Below are positions 1 through 5,523 of a DNA stretch of 5,523 nt, in pieces. Positions within the stretch are counted from its first letter, which is position 1; each line of letters starts with the position of its first letter. Position numbers and translations under genes: made by a program. This stretch comes from Kangiellaceae bacterium. Its GTDB lineage: Bacteria > Pseudomonadota > Gammaproteobacteria > Enterobacterales > Kangiellaceae. The notes below the pieces were generated by a model that saw nothing but the letters and a program-made list of their open reading frames with translations, did no database searches and was not told the DNA's origin. The stretch spans positions 1 to 5,523 of the forward strand of contig JASBTO010000095.1 in the NCBI GenBank assembly GCA_030148365.1, in the 5' to 3' direction.

Positions 1-1
1 C

Positions 2-430
2 AAGCAGGCGCTGACTGTGAATTTCACGTCCGCCTGCCTGTGGCTGTCTTTGCTCGCGCAGGATATGGAGCAGGCGGGCACCGGAACCCTGGTCGCCATC
101 TCCTCGGTGGCCGCGGATCGGGGCCGCAAAAGCAACTATACCTACGGCGCCGCCAAGGCTGGACTGACCACCTATCTGGCCGGGCTCCGACACCGGCTCG
201 CCGGGACCGGCGTCCAGGTCTTGACGGTCAAACCGGGTTTTGTGGATACGCCCATGACCGCGGATCTGCCGAAAAACGCACTCTATGCCAAGCCCGAACA
301 GGTGGCGGACGATATCGTGAAGGCCATCCGGAAAGGCAAACGCACCCTCTATACGCCCTGGTTCTGGCGTTACATCATGCTGATTATCAAGTGGTTACCG
401 GACTTTATCTTCCGGCGTCTGTCGCTCTAA
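2..430 (+). CDS. SDR family oxidoreductase, C-terminal part (5' end outside window)
   Basis: This is an NAD(P)(H)-dependent short-chain dehydrogenase/reductase; its substrate cannot be read from the sequence. The frame is open from base 2, so the N-terminal Rossmann part with the TGxxxGxG cofactor loop lies upstream of the window. The GTG at base 17 is an internal Val codon, not a start. The catalytic tetrad is visible: Asn at 20-22 (in VNFTS), Ser at 104-106 (in ISSVA), and Tyr 143-145 with Lys 155-157 (YGAAK). After these come the KPGFVDTPM segment typical of the SDR fold, a basic KAIRKGKR stretch, and a C-terminal aromatic/hydrophobic segment (about 350-427) rich in W, F, I and L with flanking R/K that may lie on the membrane. 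Such tails occur in DltE/YbbO-like and DprE2-like (decaprenylphosphoryl-ribose epimerase partner) SDRs, so an envelope or lipid-linked sugar role is possible but inferred. The gene converges on gmhB with a 10-base gap. The fold assignment is firm; the subfamily is not. Confidence 0.93.
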   Translation, partial: KQALTVNFTSACLWLSLLAQDMEQAGTGTLVAISSVAADRGRKSNYTYGAAKAGLTTYLAGLRHRLAGTGVQVLTVKPGFVDTPMTADLPKNALYAKPEQVADDIVKAIRKGKRTLYTPWFWRYIMLIIKWLPDFIFRRLSL

Positions 431-440
431 TCGAATTGCC

Positions 441-1010
441 TCAGGCCTGGCTGGCGAGGTAGGACTCGGCGGAATCGGCAATTTCCTGCAGGTTGCCAAA
501 GATGGGCGGCAGCGCCCGGGTCTCTATTTGCTCCAGAGTCTGCTCGCCCTTGCCGGTCAGCACCAGAATGAATTCACAGCCGAAATTCTGCGCCGCCCGC
601 CAGTCGGACTTGCTGTCTCCGATGTAGAGTATCTCCTCGGGCGTGACCCGGCATTTTTTGGCGATGGCTTTCAACATGCCGGTTGCCGGCTTGCGGCAAT
701 CACAGCCGTCCGTCGGCAGGTGGGGACAATACTCGATGGCGTCTATGTGTCCGCCTTCTGCGGTGAGCAGGGTTTTCATTTTTTCGTGCATGGCGCCGAG
801 GGTCGTCAGATCATAAAAACCCCGGCCGATCCCGGACTGATTGGTGGCGACGGCCACCCGGAAGCCCGCCCGGTTAAGTCGGGCGATGGCCGCGAGGCTG
901 CCTTCGATGGGGTGCCACTCTGCCGGCGACTTGATGTAGGCATCGGAGTCTTGATTGATGACGCCGTCCCGATCCAGGACCACCAGTTTCTTGTGGTCCC
1001 AGTGGATCAT
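441..1010 (-). CDS. gmhB: D-glycero-beta-D-manno-heptose 1,7-bisphosphate 7-phosphatase
   Basis: This cytoplasmic HAD-superfamily phosphatase (189 aa, normal length) removes the 7-phosphate from heptose bisphosphate on the route to ADP-heptose for the lipopolysaccharide inner core. HAD motif I is DRDGVIN, with nucleophile Asp13 and acid/base Asp15. Motif II is ATNQSG (Thr56-Gly60). Arg106-Lys107 follow the metal loop, and motif III/IV is GDSKSD (Asp132, Asp136). The zinc-loop ligands of the GmhB family are present as Cys95, His97, Cys103 and Cys105 (CPHLPTDGCDC). The spacing between His97 and Cys103 is shorter than I recall for E. coli GmhB, a length variant I believe is common in other proteobacteria. 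The ATG shares a 4-base ATGA with the glyS stop, and a GCAGG lies just upstream, so expression is probably translationally coupled. The histidinol-phosphate phosphatase domain (HisB-N) is related, but the context and motifs fit GmhB better. Alpha/beta anomer specificity cannot be told from sequence. Confidence 0.95.
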   Translation of the reverse strand: MIHWDHKKLVVLDRDGVINQDSDAYIKSPAEWHPIEGSLAAIARLNRAGFRVAVATNQSGIGRGFYDLTTLGAMHEKMKTLLTAEGGHIDAIEYCPHLPTDGCDCRKPATGMLKAIAKKCRVTPEEILYIGDSKSDWRAAQNFGCEFILVLTGKGEQTLEQIETRALPPIFGNLQEIADSAESYLASQA

Positions 1011-3079
1011 GATGCCTGCAACAGGGAAATGTCGGCGACGGTCTGGAACAGGGCCCGCAGTTCCGCCAGCAGCGCCAGTCGGTTATTGCGGATCTGCTCG
1101 TCGTCGGCGTTGACCATGACCGCGTCAAAGAAATTGTCGACGGGGGTTTTCAGTCCCGCCAGCATTTCCAGTACCGCCTGGTAGTCCCGGGCGCCGGCCT
1201 TGTTGGCGACATCCTGTTTCATGCCGCGGATCCAGTTGGCGAGTTCCTTTTCTTCCGCTTCCACGAGCAAACTGTCGTCAATGTTGCCCGGCTCGACACC
1301 GTCACTTTTGGCGAGGATATTCTTGACCCGCTTGTTGGCGGCGGCGAGGGCTTCCGCCTCCGGCAAGGTGCGGAAAAATTGCATGGCGCGGATGCGGGCA
1401 TCGAAGTCGATTGGCGTGGTCGGCTTCAGGGCCATGACCGCATTGATCAAGTCGGTCTCGATCCCCTGCTCCTGATACCAGGCCCGGACGCGCTCGAGAA
1501 TGAACTCCAGCAGATCGTCCTTGACGTCGGCGTTGGTGAGCCGGTCTTCAAAGGCCGGCAGGGCCCAGTCGATCAGATCCGCCAGATCCAGCGGCAACTG
1601 TTTTTCGACCAGGGTCCGGATCAGGCCAATGGCGGCGCGGCGCAGGGCAAAAGGGTCCTTGGCGCCGCCCGGCGGTTGGCCAATGCCGAAAATCCCTACC
1701 AGGGTGTCAACTCTGTCGGCAATCGCCAGAGCTTGGCCGACCGGATCGGCCGCCAGATCATCCCCGGAGAAGCGCGGCAGATACTGCTCTTGCAGGGCAA
1801 TGGCGACGGCTTCCGCCTCGCCGTCGTGACGGGCATAGTAGCCGCCCATGATGCCTTGCAGATCCGGAAATTCGCCGACCATGTCCGTCGCCAGGTCGCA
1901 TTTGCTGAGCTCCGCGGCACGGGCCACGCGGCTTTCATCGGCGCCGAGGGCGCCGGCGATTTTTTTCGCGATGATTGCGACCCGGCGCGCCTTGTCCTGG
2001 ATGGAGCCCAGCTGCTTCTGGAACACCACCTTCTCGAGTTTGCCGACCCGTGATGCCAGTGTCTGTTTGCGGTCGGTATCGAAAAAGAATTTGGCGTCGG
2101 CCAGTCGCGGCCGGATCACTTTTTCATTACCGCTGATCACGCTCTGGGGATTGTTGCTTTCAATATTGCTGACGGTGATAAAGCCCGGCAGCAGCTCGCC
2201 GCCTTCGGTCATCACGTGAAAATATTTCTGATGCTCGGCCATGGACGACACCAGCGCTTCCGCCGGCACGTCCAGAAACTCTTCGTCAAACTTGCCGGCC
2301 AGCGCCACCGGCCATTCGACCAGGCCGCCGACTTCCTCGAGCAATTCCGGCGAGATCTGCGCGACGCCCCCGAGCTTCTCGCCAAGGGCGCGCACCTGGC
2401 GGCTGATTTCCGCCTTGCGATCATCGAAATCGGCGATGACATGATTTTTCTTCAGGGCGGGCAGATAGTCATCGACCTGGGTCAGGTTTATCGGCCCCTC
2501 CGACATGAAGCGGTGACCGCGACTGACATTGCCCGCCCGCTGGCCCAGCAATTCGGTGTCCAGCACCTGATCGCCGTAAAGGACCACGAGCCAATGTACC
2601 GGGCGAATGAACTGTTCGTCACTGTCGCCCCAGCGCATAGGCTTGGGGATCGGTAATTTCTTCACGGCGCCTCGCAGCAGATCGCCGATCAGATCCGCGA
2701 CGGATTTGCCTTTCTGTTTGACGACGTAGCGCAAGCGCTCGCCCTTGTCCGTTTGCACCCGTTCCAGCTGGTCGACCGTGGTCCCGCAGGATTTGGCAAA
2801 ACCCGTCGCGGCCGGCCGGGGCTCGCCGTTGTCGTCAAAGGCTGCGGCGACCGCGGGCCCGAGGCGTTCCTGTTCCCGGTCCGGCTGCGCGTCCGCGAGA
2901 TCCCGGACAATCACGGCCAGACGCCGCGGCGTCGCATAGCGCTCGACCCCGGAAAATGGCAACTCCAGACTTTCCAGGCCGGCTGCTATCTGACCGGCGA
3001 GGGACTCATTGAGTTGGCGCAGGGCTTTCGGTGGCAGCTCTTCGCAGCCGATTTCTATAAGCAGATCCCGCGTCGTCAT
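1007..3079 (-). CDS. glyS: Glycine--tRNA ligase beta subunit
   Basis: This is the beta subunit of bacterial heterotetrameric glycyl-tRNA synthetase. It binds and positions tRNA-Gly while the alpha subunit (GlyQ) carries the aminoacylation site. The product is 690 aa, nearly identical in length to the E. coli protein. It opens with the family signature EIGCEELPP (residues 9-17). The conserved segment KCDLATDMVGEFPDLQG lies at about 393-409, followed by MGGYYARHDGEAEAVA, part of the HD-like domain (His418-Asp419). The C-terminal DALR-type anticodon-binding region holds FFDAVMV (650-656) and a helical NNRLALLAELRALF segment. The start is an ATG whose A overlaps the last base of the glyQ TAA stop (TAATG), with AAGG about 12 bases upstream in the glyQ coding end. 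This arrangement favours equal output of the two subunits. No frameshift or missing domain is seen. Confidence 0.98.
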   Translation of the reverse strand: MTTRDLLIEIGCEELPPKALRQLNESLAGQIAAGLESLELPFSGVERYATPRRLAVIVRDLADAQPDREQERLGPAVAAAFDDNGEPRPAATGFAKSCGTTVDQLERVQTDKGERLRYVVKQKGKSVADLIGDLLRGAVKKLPIPKPMRWGDSDEQFIRPVHWLVVLYGDQVLDTELLGQRAGNVSRGHRFMSEGPINLTQVDDYLPALKKNHVIADFDDRKAEISRQVRALGEKLGGVAQISPELLEEVGGLVEWPVALAGKFDEEFLDVPAEALVSSMAEHQKYFHVMTEGGELLPGFITVSNIESNNPQSVISGNEKVIRPRLADAKFFFDTDRKQTLASRVGKLEKVVFQKQLGSIQDKARRVAIIAKKIAGALGADESRVARAAELSKCDLATDMVGEFPDLQGIMGGYYARHDGEAEAVAIALQEQYLPRFSGDDLAADPVGQALAIADRVDTLVGIFGIGQPPGGAKDPFALRRAAIGLIRTLVEKQLPLDLADLIDWALPAFEDRLTNADVKDDLLEFILERVRAWYQEQGIETDLINAVMALKPTTPIDFDARIRAMQFFRTLPEAEALAAANKRVKNILAKSDGVEPGNIDDSLLVEAEEKELANWIRGMKQDVANKAGARDYQAVLEMLAGLKTPVDNFFDAVMVNADDEQIRNNRLALLAELRALFQTVADISLLQAS

Positions 3080-4011
3080 TAACTGGCCGCCTTTTGCTGG
3101 TTACAGATGGGGAAACCCAGCGCTTCGCGGGCATCGTAGTAGCTTTGCGCGACGGCCCTAGCCAGGGTCCGCACTCGCAGGATGTAGCGCTGGCGCTCGG
3201 TCACCGAGATGGCGTGACGGGCGTCCAGCAGATTGAAGGCATGAGAGGCTTTGAGAACGAACTCGTAGGCCGGTAACGGCAAGTTCTTGTCGATCAGGCG
3301 CTTGCTTTCCGCCTCGCAGTAATCGAACTGGTGGAAGAGTTCCGGGACATTGGCCTGCTCAAAATTGAACGCCGACATCTCCACTTCATTCTGGTGGAAG
3401 ACGTCCCGGTAGGTCACCTTGCCCATCGGGCCCTCGGTCCAGACCAGATCGAAAATACTGTCAACGCCCTGCAGATACATGGCAATGCGCTCGAGGCCGT
3501 AGGTAATTTCGCCGGTCACCGGCTTGCACTCGAGGCCGCCGGCCTGCTGGAAATAGGTGAACTGGGTGACTTCCATGCCGTTCAGCCAGACTTCCCAACC
3601 GAGCCCCCAGGCGCCGAGAGTCGGCGACTCCCAGTTGTCTTCGACAAAGCGGATATCATGCTCGAAGGGGTCGATGCCGAGGGCTTTCAGGGACCCGAGA
3701 TAGAGTTCCTGGATGTCCAGGGGCGACGGCTTGATCACCACCTGGAACTGATAATAATGTTGCAGACGATTCGGGTTCTCGCCATAGCGGCCGTCGGTCG
3801 GGCGCCGGCAGGGCTGCACATAGGCGGCGCTCCAGGGCTCGGGACCAATAGCCCGCAGGAAGGTCGCGGGATGGAAGGTGCCTGCGCCGACTTCCAGATC
3901 GAGCGGCTGAACAATGACACAGCCCTGCTCGGCCCAGTAGTTCTGCAATGCCAGGATCAGGCCCTGAAAGGTATTCGATTTACTGTCCGGCTCGGCCACG
4001 TGATCAACCAT
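3079..4011 (-). CDS. glyQ: Glycine--tRNA ligase alpha subunit
   Basis: This is the catalytic alpha subunit of class II glycyl-tRNA synthetase (alpha2beta2 type). It activates glycine with ATP and charges tRNA-Gly in the cytoplasm. The product is 310 aa; E. coli GlyQ is about 303. The N-terminal TFQGLILALQNYWAEQGC (from residue 14) is diagnostic. The class II motif 2 region covers residues 69-92, beginning RRPTDGRYGENPNR and containing the arginines that contact ATP. GLGWEVWLNGMEVTQFTYFQ (136-155) and the motif 3-like EITYGLERIAMYLQ (168-181) complete the active site. The chosen ATG places the TFQG block about six residues further in than in E. coli. It lies some 17 bases after the predicted transcription start, with only a weak ribosome-binding site (GACGA). 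This is the first gene of the glyQ-glyS-gmhB operon. Confidence 0.98.
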   Translation of the reverse strand: MVDHVAEPDSKSNTFQGLILALQNYWAEQGCVIVQPLDLEVGAGTFHPATFLRAIGPEPWSAAYVQPCRRPTDGRYGENPNRLQHYYQFQVVIKPSPLDIQELYLGSLKALGIDPFEHDIRFVEDNWESPTLGAWGLGWEVWLNGMEVTQFTYFQQAGGLECKPVTGEITYGLERIAMYLQGVDSIFDLVWTEGPMGKVTYRDVFHQNEVEMSAFNFEQANVPELFHQFDYCEAESKRLIDKNLPLPAYEFVLKASHAFNLLDARHAISVTERQRYILRVRTLARAVAQSYYDAREALGFPICNQQKAAS

Positions 4012-4030
4012 TTATTTCGTCGCAAAAGAG

Positions 4031-4053
4031 CGGCATTATACTGTAACCTGCCG
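4031..4053. repeat. Short inverted repeat spanning the shared -10 region
   Basis: CGGCA (4031-4035) and TGCCG (4049-4053) are perfect 5-base inverted arms around a 13-base centre that contains both -10 boxes. The arm centres are 18 bases apart, near two helical turns, which would suit a dimeric repressor. Five-base arms also arise by chance in GC-rich DNA, so an operator role is only a possibility. Confidence 0.25.
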
Positions 4054-4063
4054 ACATTTCTAA
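4035..4063 (-). promoter_or_regulatory. Predicted sigma70 promoter for glyQ-glyS-gmhB
   Basis: Read on the minus strand, TTAGAA (4063-4058) and a consensus TATAAT (4040-4035) are separated by exactly 17 bases. The -35 box is weak (TT and the final A match TTGACA), but the -10 box is perfect. Transcription would start near 4028, leaving a leader of about 17 bases before glyQ. The stretch after the -10 box (GCCGCTC) is GC-rich; such discriminators are known in genes repressed by ppGpp/DksA, including translation genes, so stringent control is a fair inference. The leader is too short for a T-box or other riboswitch. Confidence 0.7.
4037..4042 (+). promoter_or_regulatory. Predicted -10 box for the VOC-tag-TPR operon
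   Basis: TATACT at 4037-4042 on the plus strand differs from the consensus TATAAT at one position. It overlaps the minus-strand TATAAT box by four bases, because ATTATACT reads as a near-consensus -10 in both directions. Transcription would begin near 4049, about 27 bases before the GTG start of the VOC gene. No good -35 box lies 16-18 bases upstream; that region is T-rich (TTTATTTCGT) and overlaps the glyQ start. If active, this promoter is probably weaker than the glyQ one or needs an activator. Confidence 0.45.
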
Positions 4064-4075
4064 GAGTGGAATCTC

Positions 4076-4585
4076 GTGAATCGAGCCAGAATGAAGATAA
4101 TGTCGACTTATTTTCGCTGTCTGGCGCTGGTCGGCCCGATCCTGCTGATAGCCGCCTGCGCCACCCCGGCCCCGCAACAGGAGACGTCCCCCGCCATGAA
4201 CAGTCCCAAAAAGGAATTCACCGCACTGATGACCGTCGTCTATCCCGTCGATGATCTGGAGAAAGGTAAAGACTGGTATCAGCTGGCCCTCGGCAAGCCT
4301 CCCTATTTCGATGAACCTTTTTACGTCGGCTTCAATGTCGAAGGATATGAGTTGGGATTGCTGCCCCGGGAAGGAGACAGCGACCGCCAGGAAGCCGGCG
4401 CTACCGCATATTGGGGTACGGAAGATATCGACGCCACGGTCAAGCGGCTGGTCAGTATCGGTGCCGCGGTCGAAAAGGCCGCCGAGGATGTCGGCGACGG
4501 CGTCAAGGTGGCGACCCTTCGGGATCCCTTCGGCAATTATCTCGGCGTCATCGAAAACCCGCACTTTCCCAACACTGCCGAATGA
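4076..4585 (+). CDS. VOC-fold (glyoxalase/bleomycin-resistance-like) putative lipoprotein
   Basis: This is a 169-aa protein with an N-terminal lipoprotein signal and one vicinal-oxygen-chelate domain. Residues 1-27 have a basic start (Arg3, Arg5, Lys7, Arg14), a hydrophobic core LALVGPILLIAA, and a lipobox I-A-A-C with Cys28 as the expected lipidated residue. A short Pro/Thr/Gln linker follows. Residues 47-162 form the VOC domain: VVYPVDDLEKGKDWYQ at its start and the hallmark RDPFGNYLGVIE (149-160) at its end. Glu92 and Glu160 could be metal ligands, but the usual His is absent at the first strand (VVYP) and near TAYWGT, so metal binding and catalysis are uncertain. The GTG start is preceded by AAGAG at 4062-4066; ATGs at 4091 and 4100 would also keep the signal. 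ATG 4196 would make a signal-less 129-aa protein. The gene is first in an operon with tag (ATGA overlap). Enzyme, binder and antibiotic-sequestering roles all remain open. Confidence 0.85.
   Translation: MNRARMKIMSTYFRCLALVGPILLIAACATPAPQQETSPAMNSPKKEFTALMTVVYPVDDLEKGKDWYQLALGKPPYFDEPFYVGFNVEGYELGLLPREGDSDRQEAGATAYWGTEDIDATVKRLVSIGAAVEKAAEDVGDGVKVATLRDPFGNYLGVIENPHFPNTAE
4179..4198 (+). promoter_or_regulatory. Possible internal ribosome-binding site and start in the VOC gene
   Basis: A near-consensus AGGAG (4179-4183) precedes an in-frame ATG (4196-4198) that sits just before the VOC domain and after the lipobox. The 12-base spacing is longer than ideal. Initiation here would yield a cytoplasmic 129-aa VOC protein, close to the usual size of single-domain family members. 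Confidence 0.3.
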
Positions 4586-5160
4586 CTGATTCCCTGAGCC
4601 GCTGCCGGTGGGCCGGCAGTGACCCGCTATACATGCGATACCACGACGAGGAATGGGGCGTGCCTGTCCACGACGACCGCATCCTGTTCGAATTCCTGTT
4701 GCTCGAGGGCGCCCAGGCCGGCCTTAGCTGGATCACCATCCTGAAAAAACGCGAGAATTACCGTCACGCCTTTGACGGCTTCGACCCGCAGAAAATTGCC
4801 CGCTACTCCGACCAAAAGCAGGCGCAATTACTCGAAAACCCCGGTATCGTCCGCAATCGCCTGAAGGTCGCCAGCGCGATCACCAATGCCCGGGCCTTTC
4901 TGGCGGTACAGGAACAATATGGCAGCTTTGACCGCTTCATCTGGGAATTTGTCGAAGGCGCCCCGATCCGGAATGCCTGGCGTGACGAGTCCAAAATACC
5001 GGCCACGACCGGGGAGTCCGATGCCATGGCCAAAGCGCTGAAAAAAGCCGGTTTCAAATTTGTCGGCTCCACCATTTGCTATGCCTTCATGCAGGCGACC
5101 GGCATGGTCAATGATCATGTCACCACCTGCTTCCGACATCACGAGCTGGATCCCGCATGA
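4582..5160 (+). CDS. tag: DNA-3-methyladenine glycosylase I
   Basis: This cytoplasmic base-excision-repair enzyme (192 aa) hydrolyses the N-glycosidic bond of 3-methyladenine in alkylated DNA, leaving an abasic site. It is collinear with E. coli Tag with a four-residue offset. The zinc ligands are Cys8, His21, His179 and Cys183. Base-pocket residues are Tyr20 and Glu42 (in LEGAQAGLSW), with Trp50 nearby. Conserved blocks are YHDEEWGVP (20-28), AGLSWITILKKRENYR, KALKKAGFKFVGSTICY and MQATGMVNDH. The ATG at 4582 overlaps the VOC stop as ATGA. No clear Shine-Dalgarno precedes it, so translation probably depends on ribosomes finishing the VOC gene. The same frame stays open further upstream to 4411, but that part is out of register with the VOC gene and unlike Tag. 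No sign of damage to the gene. Confidence 0.97.
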   Translation: MTDSLSRCRWAGSDPLYMRYHDEEWGVPVHDDRILFEFLLLEGAQAGLSWITILKKRENYRHAFDGFDPQKIARYSDQKQAQLLENPGIVRNRLKVASAITNARAFLAVQEQYGSFDRFIWEFVEGAPIRNAWRDESKIPATTGESDAMAKALKKAGFKFVGSTICYAFMQATGMVNDHVTTCFRHHELDPA

Positions 5161-5523
5161 GCCAATCCCTGCAAACCCGGCTCGAGCAACTGCGCCGCCA
5201 CCGCCAACTCGAGCCCGACAATGTGGCGGTCTTGCAACAACTCGCTCAGGTGCTGTTCCAGGCCGGCCAGAGGGCCGCCTGTCTGGAAGTGCTCAGCGAG
5301 CTGTATCAGCGGGTCCGGGAGGATGCAAATCAGGTCCGCCAGATCGCCGCTTTCTGTTTGCGTGCGGAGTTCTACGAGGAAGCCGCGGATTACTACCGGA
5401 AATGCCTGTCGATCCGGCCCGGCGATAACCAAGCCCACAATGATCTCGCGACCATCCACCAGAAGCATGGCCGGTTTGCCGACGCCGAGGGGCATTTTCT
5501 CGCCGCGATAGCGCCGCCGGATC
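5157..5523 (+). CDS. TPR-repeat protein, N-terminal part (runs off right edge)
   Basis: An open frame begins at the ATG that overlaps the tag stop (ATGA) and continues without a stop to the window edge, giving 122 complete codons. There is no signal peptide; the start MSQSLQTRLEQLRRHR is polar and helical. Three helix-turn-helix units of about 34 residues follow at roughly 22-55, 56-89 and 90-122. The last fits the tetratricopeptide consensus best: NDLA, then Gly105-Arg-Phe, Ala108, Ala110, and a closing AAIAPPD. The second has FYEEAADYYRKCLSIRPGD. TPRs are protein-binding scaffolds. The missing C-terminal part may carry a further domain, for instance the sulfotransferase domain found in many proteobacterial TPR proteins, but nothing here shows it. 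The overlap places it in the VOC-tag operon. Confidence 0.85.
   Translation, partial: MSQSLQTRLEQLRRHRQLEPDNVAVLQQLAQVLFQAGQRAACLEVLSELYQRVREDANQVRQIAAFCLRAEFYEEAADYYRKCLSIRPGDNQAHNDLATIHQKHGRFADAEGHFLAAIAPPD

Noticed and set aside
438..460. Candidate bidirectional terminator between the SDR gene and gmhB (CCTC...GAGG arms, CAGGCCTG palindrome)
   Set aside because: The arms are only four bases, the possible stems compete, and there is no T-tract on either strand.
528..1184. A 218-codon plus-strand open frame across gmhB and the end of glyS
   Set aside because: It covers two convincing genes on the opposite strand and has no family signature.
1379..2053. A 224-codon plus-strand open frame opposite glyS
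   Set aside because: It lies wholly within glyS, its product is low in recognisable motifs, and glyS is intact across it; a shadow frame.
4012..4034. T-box or other leader riboswitch ahead of glyQ
   Set aside because: The predicted leader is about 17 bases, too short for any known riboswitch, and T-boxes are chiefly a Firmicutes feature.
3331..4254. A 307-codon plus-strand open frame opposite glyQ and running into the VOC region
   Set aside because: It is antisense to the fully conserved glyQ, shows no recognisable domain, and crosses the divergent promoter. GC-rich codon bias on the real gene explains the long open antisense frame.
4004..4564. A 186-codon minus-strand open frame opposite the VOC gene, overlapping the glyQ start
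   Set aside because: The plus-strand VOC protein has clear domain motifs here; the minus-strand product does not, and it would overlap the glyQ promoter.
4411..4581. Possible 57-residue N-terminal extension of Tag
   Set aside because: The extension is Arg/Gly-rich, out of frame inside the VOC gene, and starting at 4582 gives an exact match to the usual Tag length and N-terminus.

Overview
The window looks like a chromosomal segment of a GC-rich gammaproteobacterium. The evidence is the split (alpha2beta2-type) glycyl-tRNA synthetase of glyQ and glyS, the heptose phosphatase gmhB directly downstream, and a tag DNA glycosylase on the other side of glyQ. From memory, the order tag / glyQ-glyS-gmhB is also found in Pseudomonas. 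Species and genus cannot be fixed from the sequence alone. There is no mobile element, CRISPR array, tRNA or rRNA, and no gap above 300 bases; the longest non-coding stretch is 64 bases.

Layout, left to right. Bases 2-430 (+) are the 3' part of a short-chain dehydrogenase/reductase (SDR) gene that starts before the window. It converges with a tightly packed minus-strand operon, transcribed from about 4030 down to 441: glyQ (4011-3079), glyS (3079-1007) and gmhB (1010-441). These genes are joined by a 1-base TAATG and a 4-base ATGA overlap. A 64-base divergent control region (4012-4075) separates glyQ from a plus-strand operon: a VOC-fold (glyoxalase-like) putative lipoprotein (4076-4585), tag (4582-5160) and a TPR-repeat protein (5157 to the window edge). 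Both junctions of this operon are ATGA overlaps.

The minus-strand operon serves translation (glycine charging of tRNA) and lipopolysaccharide core synthesis (ADP-heptose precursor). The plus-strand operon joins alkylation base-excision repair (Tag) to a VOC protein that may act on, bind or sense a small electrophile, and to a TPR scaffold of unknown role. The divergent region has a good minus-strand promoter (TTAGAA-N17-TATAAT). Its -10 box overlaps a plus-strand TATACT, so one site may drive both operons.

Most of the window is ordinary housekeeping DNA and I see no convincing new system. The points most worth checking are the shared -10 promoter with its flanking inverted repeat, the lipoprotein-form VOC gene with a possible internal start, its translational coupling to tag, and the TPR gene cut off by the right edge.
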